Below the pieces are notes generated by a model, which was not told where the DNA came from, did no database searches, and was given only the letters and a program-made list of their open reading frames with translations. The position numbers and the translations under genes were made by a program. Source: Schizochytrium sp. TIO01 (lineage: Eukaryota; Sar; Bigyra; Thraustochytrida; Thraustochytriidae). Taken from it: a stretch of DNA of 64,000 nt. Shown here piece by piece: positions 23,840-35,756 of the stretch. The stretch spans positions 4,759,048 through 4,823,047 of the forward strand of contig SMSO01000031.1 of the NCBI GenBank assembly GCA_004764695.1. The letters are read 5' to 3'. How positions within the stretch are numbered: position 1 is the first letter of the stretch; every line of letters begins with the position of its first letter.

Positions 23840-25395
23840 GCCAACCAGTCTATTCCCTAAGAAAATGCAATAGCAGATATCGATCAATCAATACATGGAT
23901 AGATACACTCCTACCTAGTTAGGATCTATGTAGCAGTAGAGTAGATTGCTTAGAAGTAGGTACCTACCTAATGCATTAATTTAATGAATCAGCAGTGGCA
24001 ATTCAGATCCCAAGCATCGCGGACTTGCTGAGGAAGTAGAAACCAGCGAGCAGCCTTGAGAGGAGGAACTCTTGAAAAACGGTCTTGGAATGCCATAAAC
24101 TCCTTGCAAGATGACAACCTGATGAAGCGGTGCAGAAAAGCTGCTCCTTTGGACGAGTACCCGAGAGGATACCTTCAAAGCTACGCTGAAGCAGAGCAGG
24201 TGGCTCTCTAAGTTGCTCAGATCAAGACATGGAATTAATTGCTCAAGAAGGCTTACCTAGAGATCAACGAAAGGTTGGAGATAAGTTTTGTAGAAGCGAC
24301 TGCCCAATTGGTGAAGGCTAGGACTGGCCTCAGGGAAAGAATAACTGCGTAGACCTGCGGTGTTGTTGTTCTTTTTTATTAATTTATAAAGAGGAATATG
24401 GTGGGTCACAAGAGCGGCTTCGGGAAACGCTGCCTTTGGGTTGTGCTGTCGGAGCGCGAACAACTCATAACGCACACATGGCATATACTAGTAGATAGAT
24501 GATACCCTGAGCATCGACTATTCCATTGCAATGATTCTAAGGTGAAGATGGGAGTAAAGCGGGCTGGTAGGAGTTCTTAACACAACGAATAAGCAGCTTG
24601 TATTGCCCTTGTCATTCATTGACATTAATTTTGGTGGGCAATGATTAGCGAGCAAGATTCCAGCGAGCGACGCATTCTTTAAATTCAAAAGAGCTAAACA
24701 GTGTGCAACATAACAGGTTAGTTTGGATGATGTGAGCTAGATTGGAAACATGCAAGAAGTTCGTTAATCGAAGTCATGGCTACTTCTTTGGCGATTTCTG
24801 AAAATACAGATGTCCGATACACGTTATTTTGCATGTTTTTGCTGCAAGGGAAGTTCTCTAACATGTGTCGAATTTTTCTTGGAAAAACGATGTGATCCTG
24901 GTGGTTATGCAGATGAAACTGTTCTCGCCAACTCTAATCGAGGATGTTTTTGCAATTTATAGAAACTAACCCAAATTATCGACCAGTAATATAAACAACG
25001 ATAGAGAGATTTCTTTGAAGTGATTTTAGCTGCATCAAAGCAAACCCAATGATATGTCATACTGTTGTTGCAACAAATGTAGCATACAGCAACAATCGGT
25101 TTTTACATGGTGATTAAATCTCCTTGTCACTTTTGCTCTTCACTAATTTTACTTGAGGACTAGTAGTTAGGTCTACTAGCTAGAACCATCTAAATAAAGA
25201 CCAAGTTGGGCGGCGCAGAGATAAAACAACTTAGTGGTAAAGCCTGGTTGTGCCACTTGAGCACGCCCATCCATTCGCATTATCAACCCCCAAGCCTCCC
25301 TAGCTTGCCCCAAAGCCACTGAATAGCTGCCGTTTGCTTCGCGCAGTATCAGATTCAAACTTAAGTGATTCTGTGAAGAGAATCAGTGGTGGCCA
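23840..25395. other. Divergent intergenic region NIT2/methyltransferase
   Basis: About 1.5 kb between two divergent start codons. It must contain the promoter of the methyltransferase, and the NIT2 promoter lies at its left end. It includes tacctacc/taggtagg palindromic stretches near 23955-23970. Its open frames are short and lack domains. Confidence 0.5.
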
Positions 25396-26343
25396 ATGAC
25401 GCAGGAATATGAAGGCACCACAGAAGTCGTGCAGGCCGCCGTAAAGAGCGCAGCGGAGTTCGGAGAGCCTGACCGTGAGGTGGCATCCCTTGCTGCATCT
25501 CTAAATTCCCTGGAAACTGCTCCATCTTCTGCTGTTCAAAACGCCCAAATCTCTAATGACAATCTCAAGCAAAAGGATGACACTGTAGATGAAGACGATG
25601 AAGAAGACGATGATGATGGAGGATATGGCTTCTTCAACCCTGATCTGTTCACCAGCAACGTGGAGTATGAACTGAGTGAGTTCAAATTCCCGCGCGAGGA
25701 TGGCAGCGAAGATGAACTTGTCGTGAAGCTCTCATACTTGCATGGAAGCAACCAGCTCATTGAGAAGTTTGTCTCTCGCGTGGTTTGGCCATCCGCAGAA
25801 GAGCTTTCGCGTCACTTTGCTCTTCATCCGGAAATTGTGGCAAGCAAGAATATTTTAGAACTTGGCAGTGGCACTGGACTCTGTGGTATCTCCATGGCCT
25901 GCCTCGGCGCTACTTCTGTAGTGCTCACGGATTATAACGAGGCATCCGTGGAGCTCTTGCAGGAGAACATTGATCTTAACAGTGTCGGGGACATTTGTTC
26001 TACCTCCAGACTTGTGTGGGGAGATGAACAGTCGTGCGCGGCTATTCTTCAAGGTCTAGAACTCTCACACTTTGACCTCGTGGTGGGAACTGACGTCGTG
26101 TACGAGCCAGAGTGCATTGAACCGCTTTTGCAGAGTGCAAGGGCTTTTATGAATAAGAACCCCCAGAGCAAATTTATTCTTGCAAACCACACGCATCGCT
26201 ACGGAAATTACGCTGAGCTTGTTCACGAGACGGCGGCCGCCCTTGGCTTCATTGAGGAAGTGCAGCCACCATTTATTGGAGAGGAAGGTCAAATTGACTT
26301 TTCCATTTTTACCTTACCCAAGGATGAAGAGTCCCAGGCTTAA
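25396..26343 (+). CDS. METTL-type protein-lysine methyltransferase (Methyltransf_16 family)
   Basis: A single exon encodes 315 residues and begins at an ATG in the context CCAATGA. Residues 1-80 are low complexity with an acidic run (DEDDEEDDDD at ~65-74). The Rossmann-fold SAM-binding core follows: motif I ELGSGTG at 155-161, acidic strand end LTDYNEAS at ~177-184 and the family motif DVVY at 233-236, which lies in FDLVVGTDVVYEP. This arrangement is typical of the METTL21/METTL23/EEF2KMT group, which methylates lysines on chaperones, translation factors and other proteins. The substrate cannot be read from the sequence. The region from FNPDLF to ELSRHF (~79-140) precedes motif I, as in family members that use an N-terminal segment to dock the substrate. 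It converges on the membrane-protein gene at 26854. Confidence 0.88.
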   Translation: MTQEYEGTTEVVQAAVKSAAEFGEPDREVASLAASLNSLETAPSSAVQNAQISNDNLKQKDDTVDEDDEEDDDDGGYGFFNPDLFTSNVEYELSEFKFPREDGSEDELVVKLSYLHGSNQLIEKFVSRVVWPSAEELSRHFALHPEIVASKNILELGSGTGLCGISMACLGATSVVLTDYNEASVELLQENIDLNSVGDICSTSRLVWGDEQSCAAILQGLELSHFDLVVGTDVVYEPECIEPLLQSARAFMNKNPQSKFILANHTHRYGNYAELVHETAAALGFIEEVQPPFIGEEGQIDFSIFTLPKDEESQA

Positions 26344-26853
26344 GCCATCACCAATTTAGATGATATTTCCCATATCTATACATCAGCCTTTTGTAGTTGT
26401 TGTCGGTGCTGTTGTTGTCGGTATTGGTAGGACCTCAACTAACTCTTCAAACCGAACTGTCGCCGCTTAAAGCAGCTGCAGCAAATTTTTGAGAAAACTA
26501 CGAAGCCGAAACCATGTTTTGATAATACCCTGGATACTTGCGTAAAAAACAATAAATCAATTTTCATGTAATAATTGACTTTAGCTTTTTACAATGCAAA
26601 GGCTCATGTTTCCAAATAAAAAACGAGAGGAGGACGCAGTGACGGTACAAGTATCAATGAAATGGTTCATCTTCATACTTACAAAACAAAATGCTAGTCA
26701 TACCACAAAATAATTTAAACACAACACCGAGTTCAAGAACACCAAAGAAGATTCTTTTGATGAATTAAATCGATAACCAAAACTCAATAGAAACAAAGAA
26801 TATATACAAACATAAACATAAACATTCTATATTACAAAGAGGGTCAGTATTTT
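26344..26853. other. Convergent intergenic region
   Basis: About 510 bp between the 3' ends of two convergent genes. It is A-rich, with AATAAA/AATCAA-like sequences that would suit polyadenylation on either strand. No gene is seen. Confidence 0.5.
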
Positions 26854-29599
26854 TCACGAGTTTTCGCAATGGCGAAATACCCGGAGCATAGGTACTTTAA
26901 TATCTCCATTGAGCTTATTCAAAAGCCAAAGAAGGGTTGCACTTGGGGCTTGTGTCAAGCCCAAACCAAACTTTCGGAATTCCCGGTAAGTATAAAGAAC
27001 TTTCCAGCCTGACTTACACCGAACTCTGCGACCAATCAATTCTACTACGTATTCGCGAGATTCAAGAGGCTGCTCACAGCTATGACATGCAACTTGATAT
27101 ATCTTGCGTGTACACGGAGGAGCGGTAGTGATGGACAAGAGGACGCCGTCACCGCGCAAATGTACTGTTCCACGAATCGGCAAACCAGTGGGGCCAGCAA
27201 ACAGATCCATCTCAGAATCAGATTCCGATGAATCTGAGTCAGTCGTAGCACCACGGCTGACAAACGCATCTACAGCAGTCCAACCTCCCCCGCTACTTCC
27301 TTGAGGTGATCCACTACGGCACTTGCTACTGCGGCTTCTACCACCTCCACGTCGCGATCCACCGTCCAATGAGTTTCGGCGAGGGACCCGTTCTCTTCGG
27401 TCACGGACGGAAGAACGGAGAGATGACGGAACAGACGAGGTGCGAGGCCGGCGTGATGAGCTTGAAGGAGACAAGGCCTCGTCTCCATCATCAGCTCCAT
27501 GATAGCTTCGATCGTATGTTCCGCTATCATTGCTAGACTGTCCATTTGCAGACAGGGAATCATAGAGCCGTGCTTCTCGAGCTGCTCGTCGTTCACGACG
27601 TTTCTTTTCCTTAGCATCTGAATTGGAAAACGAACTAAATTGTACCACTAACATTGAGTCAGGGCTACTACTCATAGGCCGTTCCATGACATGAGAGTCG
27701 CTCGAGGAACTGCGTCTTGATCTTGATGCGCCGCCTCTTAGGCCAATATTACGAACTCGTTGACCAAAGTATGACTCAATTGAAGGCTTAGCCCAAAATA
27801 AAAGGCTTTCGTTCCATTTGACTTGGGAAACTTGCATCTTGAATTTGGCAGGGCCAACTAGAACAACATTGCCTTCCCCAGCCAACTGCTCGCTCTCGGC
27901 CATGAACCAACTTGCATGACGATCATCTTGCTCAGAAACGGATCGATGAGTTGGTCTCGCATCTGCAAAAGGGGCCTGCGGGTGAACAGCCTCCCAATAG
28001 GGTGAATCAAAACTGCTTGGGCGACTCTGTGCAGATGCAATTAATCGGTGATCAGTATGACGGGAACCAAATATTCCCCCAAAACTCTCTTGGGCAGCGT
28101 CGTCCTCCATCTCATTTTCCGGTTGAGTATCATCTGCATCAAAAACTTCTTCCATCGCAAGGGCCTTACTTCCGGAGGAGGAGGTTGCCTCGGATGTGCC
28201 TTTTGATTGCCAAAACCGCCAATGCAATGACTCGTGTCTGTTATGCGCTGGAGGACTCCCGTCAAACGAATTCATTATTGTATTCCGGGAATGCGATTTA
28301 GCCTCAGAGGCCGCTGTTGACAAAGAGGCGTAATTCTCCTTGTGGGAATTCACGTTGCCTCTGTGAATAGTATTAAAGTTGGAGTCAGGCAAGTATGCAG
28401 ACTTCACATCATTCCGCATAATTCTGATCGAAGATGGAGATTGAGACTTGCGCAAATCTGAATTTCGGCTAGCAGACGCCGAAAATGTAGATGCCAGGGA
28501 TCTTCGCATCCGAGCAAGACGTTCTAAACTTGTATCTACAAAAGAAAGGTTATCTAAACTGTTGGTGTTACCGTGCTTCAAAGAAGATACGCCGTAACAA
28601 ACAGGTAGTTTTTGGCCTGGAGCTAGACGAAGCGTCACAGAGCTCAGCCATGAAGAACCCTGCGGGAATGTCGTGACAAACCACTGCATCGTGCCCCAAA
28701 ATAAATACTCCAAACGACTTCGCGACGTTTTAAAGAACGATCGAAGCATGGCATACGGATTGAGCTGGTGATTTCTTTCTAAAAGACCGAATTTGTTTGG
28801 ACGCAAGTTCGCCCATGGACCATCGCCAAAGAGAAGCGCAACAAGTCCAAATGTACAGTGTAAAATGAAACTTAATATATGCAGGTGTGTGTATGCTGCG
28901 TAGGGCTCAGCGCGGAAAAAGTAGATAATCTGTGGGTAGATCATGAGCATGATCTCGCATGGTCGAGTCAGAGTTAGAATTGTAAGATGCAACAGCGCAA
29001 CATATGCTTAACTTGGGCGTTGGGTTCGTATTTGCTTCTTCTTTACTCTAAAATATAAGTAAGCAAGATAAGAAAGGTAAAGAAGAAAGCCACTTGCCCA
29101 CTAGAACTTACAATGCTGAGTCGGAAGGTTCCAAACATGTAACCAATCGACACACGAAACGTGGGGCTCATCCATTTGACACGGACCTGTGCCAAGGTTG
29201 TTGCCGCCATATAATGCTGGGAATTACAAGAAATCATCCGTACTCAAACCATTTGCACAAAAGTTAGTTGACCAGAAACACAACTCAATCACAACAGAGC
29301 AAAAAGATTGGCACGCTTAATCGCAGACACTCAGTCTCAAGCGTTCAGGTTTGTTCTCTTTGTAGACTTACCCAGATAAGTGTGAGAAGAACATCCGCGC
29401 AAATAAGCACTACAGAATACAACTCCCAGTCCAGCTGCGAGCTCTTCAGCATTGGTGGGCCCCACTCACCATGCTCCATACGGAAGGGTTGTGGAACCCC
29501 GATGGGGCCTTTCCTATACAACTCAGGCCATGGAAGCTCCTGCAGTTTTGCCCAAATGCTTTGCCATCGACCGTAGCAAGCAATTCCTTGATGTGGCAT
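26854..29599 (-). CDS. Multi-pass membrane protein with long Ser/Arg-rich tail, three exons
   Basis: My model joins three exons, 29599-29372, 29216-29112 and 28929-26854, all in phase 0, for 802 residues. The donors are both GTAAGT. The acceptors are attcccag and ctacccacag; the second is preceded by TTCTAACTCTGAC, a good branch-point sequence. An in-frame TAG lies just upstream of the ATG. Hydrophobic segments occur at ~60-76 (YSVVLICADVLLTLIW), ~98-116 across the second junction, and ~124-144 (LHILSFILHCTFGLVALLFG). The next ~550 residues are Ser-, Arg- and Asp-rich, with basic clusters such as EKKRRERRAAREARL. The last ~100 residues look ordered again (REYVVELIGRR, GWKVLYTYREFRKF) and faintly resemble a PX-domain core. 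I do not recognise the family. Confidence 0.7.
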
Positions 29600-30940
29600 T
29601 ACGGAGGTCTGGAGGACCGTCCCGAGCTAATCCCGCTTGTAATATGATGAGTGCAATACGACCCTATTTAATTGCAACTAAATACAGTACGAATCAATGC
29701 TTACAGATCTACGCGAGGACACCAGCACCCCTCTACAGCGAGATCGCGACGCCCAGCTCCTAGCGGATCTTAACCGACGAGGCTTGAAAGTACTCTGAAG
29801 GAAGGCTTCTGAGTTTTCTGATATTAGAGTTTCCGAAAGCCTCAAAATATTTTCTGAAAGATGCAGGAACGAAGAGAAACAAAACCTGGGAAGCAACCAA
29901 ATAACAGAACAATAGGCAATTAAATGAGCTCACGAGTCAATTCGACGAACTAAATGAGCATAAAAGAGAGTTTGCTCGAGCAAACCAGCACTCGTATCAC
30001 TGATATAAACCTGAGCGAGAACCTAGAAGCGAGTGAACCCGGTTACGCAAAAATCAATGAAGTTGAACGAACTTGAATGAGACAAAGAATGAACTTAAAT
30101 GAGAGAAACCAAGGAGCTGCGAGGCCTAGTCTGTACGCCCCCCAACCCCGAGTCAGCACCGGTGACTATGCTATTGGCTGGCTGGAGACAGGGAACCAGC
30201 CTGCAACGGGGCTTACTTGCCTTGCCCTAGATCTATCAGTGCCCACCGCAACTCTCGCCGGGGCAGGGGCGTCGCGGGGCGGGGTTTGAACTATGGAAGT
30301 AAAATCAGTTCGACGAAAGCCTGTGTCGGAATTCCTTTAATGTTTGTCGGAATTCCGTATATATTCTGTGCGGCCTTTTCCGCTCAGGCCTTTTATATTT
30401 AATTTGTGATTTGGTGATCGACGGAATTGTGAATTGGAATTGATGTGATGCGATCGTGGACACCGACTCTCTCCATTGCTCGGGCTATTGAAGTATTGAA
30501 ACGGAATTCGCGTTGTGCCTTTTCGCAAGTGGATTTGAGTGAGCTTCTTTCACAGGAGGCGTCACATGGTCAGAAGAAGCAAATGAGACTGTGCAATCAA
30601 CTTTAAGTGCTGGGTTCCGGGTTCTGCTGTGGCACTCACTGCATCTGCTGGCATCATGCGATTGATTGGTCGGTGTTTTGGGCTGAGACGGATCACCTTT
30701 CTCTCCATGTGTGGGTGCGCATCTCCTCTCTGCCAATAGGTTGGCTTCCACTGTGCATGCGCAGACACTCAGTTCTTTGATCGCCCCTGTGCTCTGAGGT
30801 GGCTCGAGTTCTCGAGGTAGCCGTACTCGAAGTTCGTGGAGGAGATCCACTTCGTCAGGAAACAATTGCCAAGCACTCGCCAGGCCCTTGCGCCGCACTC
30901 ACAACGCGTCTGCCAGCGTGCGATGCACTGTCTCAGGTGT

Positions 30941-31012
30941 GGGCTTTGCTTGCTTGCTTGCTTGCTTGCTTACGTATTTACGTGCTTACGTGCTTACGTG
31001 CTTGCTTGCGAA
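30941..31012. repeat. (GCTT)n/(TACGTGCT)n array
   Basis: GCTT units expand into an ACGTGCTT-type unit and return to GCTT. The plus-strand frames read as Cys-Leu-Leu-Ala repeats and are not evidence of coding. Confidence 0.85.
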
Positions 31013-31092
31013 AGGCGCCTTCGCTCAGAACGCCGTCCCGTTTCGCAAAAGCGCTCGCCAGCTTGGTTGGACATGAGCACAAGAACCACCAG

Positions 31093-31180
31093 AATGAATG
31101 AATGAATGAGTGAATAAATAAATAAATGAATGAATCAATGAATCAATGAATCAATGAATCAATGAATCAATGAATGTCCA
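31093..31180. repeat. (GAAT)n/(GAATCAAT)n array
   Basis: GAAT units pass into an 8-bp GAATCAAT unit repeated about five times. The tetramer family is the same as in the left flank of the window. Confidence 0.9.
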
Positions 31181-34159
31181 TGCGTGTCTTTCGCCAAATG
31201 CACGGAGCCCATATAAATGCTTATTAACCATGCACGTGCAGGCGTGCATATCTATTTCCCTCTTGCAAGATGGCGCAGCAGGTGGTCCAGCGAAGACTCG
31301 CCAACCGTGCTGGCAGAGCGAGAGTGGCTGATCAGCTTCAGGCGGGGAAGTGGAAAGGTCGCGAAGCTGTGCCTTCCAAGGAGAGCGAGCTCAGAAGATC
31401 ACAGGACCTGGTAGGAGGAGATGCTAGAAGGAAGTGCACATGTCGAGGATCCAACCTGTGAAAAGGGCAGGAACATGTGGAACGGTAACGAATAGTAGTA
31501 CTCTCCAACCAACTCTATGTTAGTTGGCACGTACTGCTGTTACGCGGGGTTAGTAGGGTGGTGCTCATAAGTAGAGGCGCAGCGGAGCTCTCCGATCACG
31601 ACGTCGAGGAGCTCGACTAACTTTTTCAACGGAATGGGCTAGAGCAGAGCAGCGCGATGGCATTCGCCACCTATGGTTCAAAGTTGTTTGACTTCTCTCG
31701 GTATCAGCGGCTGGTCTTTGTGAAACAAAAACACGCACCGCAAGTCTCAAAAGTGTGAACTTGCGGTGCTGGTTGGAGAAGCCTTTGTGGGGTGCCTGGT
31801 TGTCGCTATCTCCACCGTCTACACAGAAAATCTTGCCTTCATGTATATTACAATTACACCTTTGATTAGCTATTTCAAATGAAATATAGCGTTGTCTTTC
31901 GTTATAAATTATATTTACCTACACTACACCAACAACAAAAGGTGCGACTATGCACAATGGTACAGAATCCTCTGACGAGTCTTGAAGAAAATAAGTCATG
32001 CGGGTTTCTATTTCAGGTCTTGGTCGTACAGGTCGCAACGCATAAACTGCTCTTCATATAATCAAGCTAGCTATATATAATCAATATGCAGCTTAAATAT
32101 CTGAGATGTAGAGTCCTGAAAACACTTTTGCCTGACCTGGTATGATCCATGGCTCCTCAAAGTGCTGCACATACCGGGGCAGCATGGTTGCTAAGCTTCA
32201 ACATCTCATGCGTGGCGTGCCAAAGCTGTAGAGAACTACAGATGCGGGAAGTAAATGTCTACGAAGCAAGTTTTCATTCACAGGATTGCAATGATGGCGG
32301 ACTTGTTACTCACTTTTGTGCTTTCATGAACTCATCGCGCTTTCGTTGCAAAACCTGGAATCGGACACGAAACTTCTCTTTGTGATGGACAAAACAATAG
32401 CACTTCATACTTAAATACTAAGACTTCTTGCAACGTTGTGATAATTGAAAAAGGTTACTATGGAGAGCTCAAAACATGCAGGTCTTTGAAGCATACACAA
32501 AGCAACAGCAAAGCGGATATCGGTTCCTTTCGGTGAGTCTCATTGAGGCAGCTCAAGCAAAACCAGTGCGACATGTTTCACATTTAAACAGCGAACATAT
32601 GTGAACATCCTTGTGTGGAACATTGAGTTTTTGTACAGCCGCTTCATCAATACACATAGTAATAATACTAGGAAGTGTGAATTTGATGGACTGCTCAATC
32701 TATATAAAAAGTTAAAAGCTATACTAGAAGAATTCATAACCTTAAGCAGGGGTCAAATGCGCTGCCACATAACAAATAGTCCACACAGTGAGAACAGGAC
32801 TCATCACAGAAAAAAATGAAACGGAACCTTGTTGCTAAAAATACCACTTATATGCAATTTTCAAAAATGAGATTATAGCTAGCTGCTCGATCGAAGCTAA
32901 CATTTTCGCATGTTTCAGAGCATTTCTTGTTTGTGCAAAATTGTTCAAGATATGCAGTGTTTTTCTCTTCGAAAAAACCAACGAATGTCTTTGTTGTTGC
33001 AGTAGAAATAAGTGTTTCTAATGCACACAATAAGGTGCTGGGCAGTTCAGTTAAGTTGAACCGAAGTAAATATCACAGTTAAATTACCATTTATCAAATT
33101 AATATGTAATTTTCATATTGCAAGATTTAAGGCAGGTATCACGGTGACCAGCTTCGTACATCTGTGGAAGCAGCAATACTACACCTCAACCTAGGTTTTG
33201 ACAATTAAGCACAATAAATAATGCGTGATTTTTTTGCTTAGTATTGTATATCTATATAACTGATTTGTGCTGTTTGATGTATGTGGAGATATGATTCATC
33301 AACTGTTGTTGATAAACTAGCACAAAATCGATGGGACTGCAGGCTTCATGGCCTTGACAGATCTCTACCCAAAACTTCGTAATATATATATGTATATGTT
33401 TATATGTCTATATTAACCTTGTAGTACCTAGTCTACAGAAGCGTCTTCCTTTCAGCACAGGCTTTCGTAGACAGTTAGAAACTTAAGAAAAACCAATGAA
33501 GATTCTCGGGTTTTATCAACAGACATTCTGGCACCACTGATCAAACGAAGAAAGCATCTGGAACACAAAATAATCAACATTAAGGTAAGTAGATTTGGAG
33601 ACATTTATTGTTATGCAACAATGAATGTGGTACTATAATATATTTCAATTACGCACCTGGGTAGCTTTGAATAGAGCAACCAGTACTTTTAGTTTTAGCC
33701 CAAGGGAAAACAATCCAGACCATACTAAAAATTGCAAACAAGCATCTTTTTAAATAGTTGATAGCATTGTAATTTTTACTGTGTAGTGTTCTGTTCAAGA
33801 TTCAAAACATGCTAGAATTTAAAATTACTCCTTTTAAAGTAAAAGAGAAGAATTAAAGATAAAAGATAAAATGAGTTTCTTCGATAGCTATAACATAAGC
33901 TGCAAGAAACAATCAGGCGAATCTCTCTTTCTCAAAATTTCAGAGACAAGCCTCTGATTCTCTGTTCAATGTTTTCAATCCAGCACAAGGCCTGAATTGG
34001 AGAAATGAAAATTCGAACGAAATGATAATGATGAATTGGTTCATGCGGAGCCCCTGAGTTCATCCCTGCTCAAAGAGGAATGAATTTACACAAAATAGAT
34101 CAAGACGCAACTGTCTTGCGCAGTACAGACACAATGGGTGTTATTTAATTAAAAGAGGC

Positions 34160-34634
34160 TCATGGAGCACCAGCAGTTTCATCTTGTGTGGCTGAGGCAT
34201 CACCTACCCCTGCAGGTGTCAGCTCGGCTTCCATCGTTTGTGTTGTTGGTGGAATATCCAGGCCCTTGGCAACCTCTTGGAGAATCTCCTCCTTGATAGT
34301 CTGCATGTCCTTTCGCAACACGACGTTTGCGTTCCTTCTCCTCAAGCAAATAATTCGCTTTATAGCGCGTATAAAGATCCGGGTTTGAGTTCTCAAGCTG
34401 ATCGATGTGATCGAGGAAGTCTACTGGTACACGAAGGCCCTCAAGCTCTGTGCGAAGACCATCCACCTTCTCGAAATGACCAATGAGATCATTCACGTGC
34501 TGGAACATCTCTTTCTTCGCAGTTCCATGTCCATCATCGTAAAACTCACTCACAAGGCGTGCTGTAGCATCAAGCTCAGTTAGCGTGTCCTGGATAGCCT
34601 TCATTACAGGCTGCGCCTTCTCCGCCGCAGACAT
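34160..34634 (-). CDS. MED10: Mediator complex subunit 10, with an apparent one-base frame break
   Basis: MED10 is a small subunit of the Mediator middle module, which links activators to RNA polymerase II. The frame from the ATG at 34634 encodes the family core, including FYDDGHGTAKKEMF, a VPVDFLDHIDQ segment and NPDLYTRY, which matches the hallmark VP...YID..NP.LYT pattern. After EEKERKR the family-like continuation (RKDMQTIKEEILQEVAKG) lies in another minus-strand frame that ends at 34160. The first frame instead runs on as unrelated sequence. The two frames overlap around an A-run (TTT on the plus strand at 34326-34328). One extra A would explain the break. With that base discounted the product is about 157 residues, typical for MED10. 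No intron fits the gap. A sequencing or assembly error is the simplest cause; a +1 frameshift or a recent mutation is possible. Confidence 0.85.
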
Positions 34635-35756
34635 GATGTGAGTTAATTATATGAACCAGAAGGAGTTGATAGCGATCTGAGTCTTTGTAAACAGTTGCTT
34701 TGGACAACGTATAAGAAAGAGGTTGAGCCTTTGCGTCGATCGCGAGCGAACTGGAGAGCCCTGGCACTACTTGTGGCCGCTCCTGGAACAGCCCTTCTAA
34801 AGAGAAGCCTACGCACGCTGTGCCTGAAAGCTTCCGGAATCGGGCAGTCAGCTACCGAAAGAAGCTTGGCTTCGTATGGCGCCACGTCGCGAGCTCTCTT
34901 CTGGCCCTTTGCTCTTCTGGGTTTGCTCTGCTTTTTGCGACATTTGTCTCTGCAAGGAATATGATAGGCAAGATTATATAGGGGTAGTGCGCTAGCAGTC
35001 AGCTATGTCTAGCTAAGACAGTCGCAGCCAGGTAAGGATAGTCGCGTTTCTTGATGAAATTTCATACTTGAGGTCGTATTTCGCAACAATCAGAGAGCAC
35101 TCTGGAATGAACGAATGCTTAGGATTGGCTTTTTAGAAATTAAGTAAAACATATCAATACCTTCGGGAACTTGGTGAATACATCGTAGGAAGTCGAACAT
35201 GTTGATGTGAACGGATGCACCTCTAAGAAATTACAAGAGTAGTTTGGCTGAAGTTGATGATGGTGCACTATGCACTTGAAGTGCATAGTGCATCCCATCG
35301 TAATTAAGTATGAGGATTCGTAAATGTCTAGGTGCCCAGACTTTTGATGGTTCAACGTACTTGTCAGTTTTCTAAATGAATTAAATGTAGGCTGTGGGAC
35401 TGTCAACTGACGGCTAAACGAGTGACAAGGAATAAATGGTAGGCTCAGCAAAAAGAGAAGGAGAAAGGAAAAGACACAAAAGAGAAGTTTACGCAGTCTG
35501 CACATGCCTAAACAAACTCTCTTTTGCCCCTTGGATATCAACACTAGCTATTCATTGCTTTAAGAAAGTATATATCAAAGAACAACAACAAAAAACAAAA
35601 CATAAGAACACACAGGATAAACAGACCCATTGGTTCTTTCAGATCATGTCAGGGCGGGGCATGCCGATCACGGGAGAAGTGGCGTAAAAACTTTCTACGT
35701 CACAGGAATATTATGCGCATCTAAGCAGATGCAATAATTGGTCAAATGACCCCGCC
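34635..35756. other. Intergenic region between MED10 and the PH-domain protein
   Basis: About 1.1 kb between two minus-strand genes. It should hold the MED10 promoter (about 34640-34980, GC-rich) and the 3' UTR of the PH-domain gene. A 29-bp near-perfect palindrome lies at 35264-35292. No gene is seen. Confidence 0.5.
35264..35292. repeat. Near-perfect 29-bp palindrome
   Basis: The 14-bp arms tgcactatgcactt and aagtgcatagtgca are exact reverse complements around a single central G. Pairing of gatgg with ccatc beyond a small bulge could extend the stem. A one-nucleotide loop cannot close a hairpin, so an extruded form would open a few pairs. A protein dimer site is an alternative. Confidence 0.85.

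Larger units (their letters stand above)
29600..34159. other. Gene-poor region between membrane protein and MED10
   Basis: About 4.6 kb. The left part (30080-31800) is GC-rich and contains overlapping open frames on both strands without domains. One, on the minus strand at 30485-30898, is Cys/His-containing but not recognisable. The right part (31850-34150) is AT-rich and almost free of open frames. It contains GCTT and GAAT microsatellites at 30940-31180 and a perfect 16-bp palindrome gtttgctcgagcaaac at 29970-29985. I support no gene here. Confidence 0.5.

Noticed and set aside
22779-23873. 364-codon plus-strand frame opposite NIT2
   Set aside because: It is the antisense shadow of the G/C-ending codons of NIT2, whose catalytic residues are clear on the minus strand.
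28930-28992. Start of the membrane protein at the upstream TTG of its large exon
   Set aside because: TTG is not a normal eukaryotic start, and the acceptor ctacccacag with a branch-point-like TTCTAACTCTGAC gives an in-phase join to two upstream exons.
30485-30898. 137-codon minus-strand frame with Cys and His residues, considered as a zinc-knuckle or transposon remnant
   Set aside because: Cys/His spacing does not fit CCHC or HHCC integrase motifs, and no other transposon domain is nearby.
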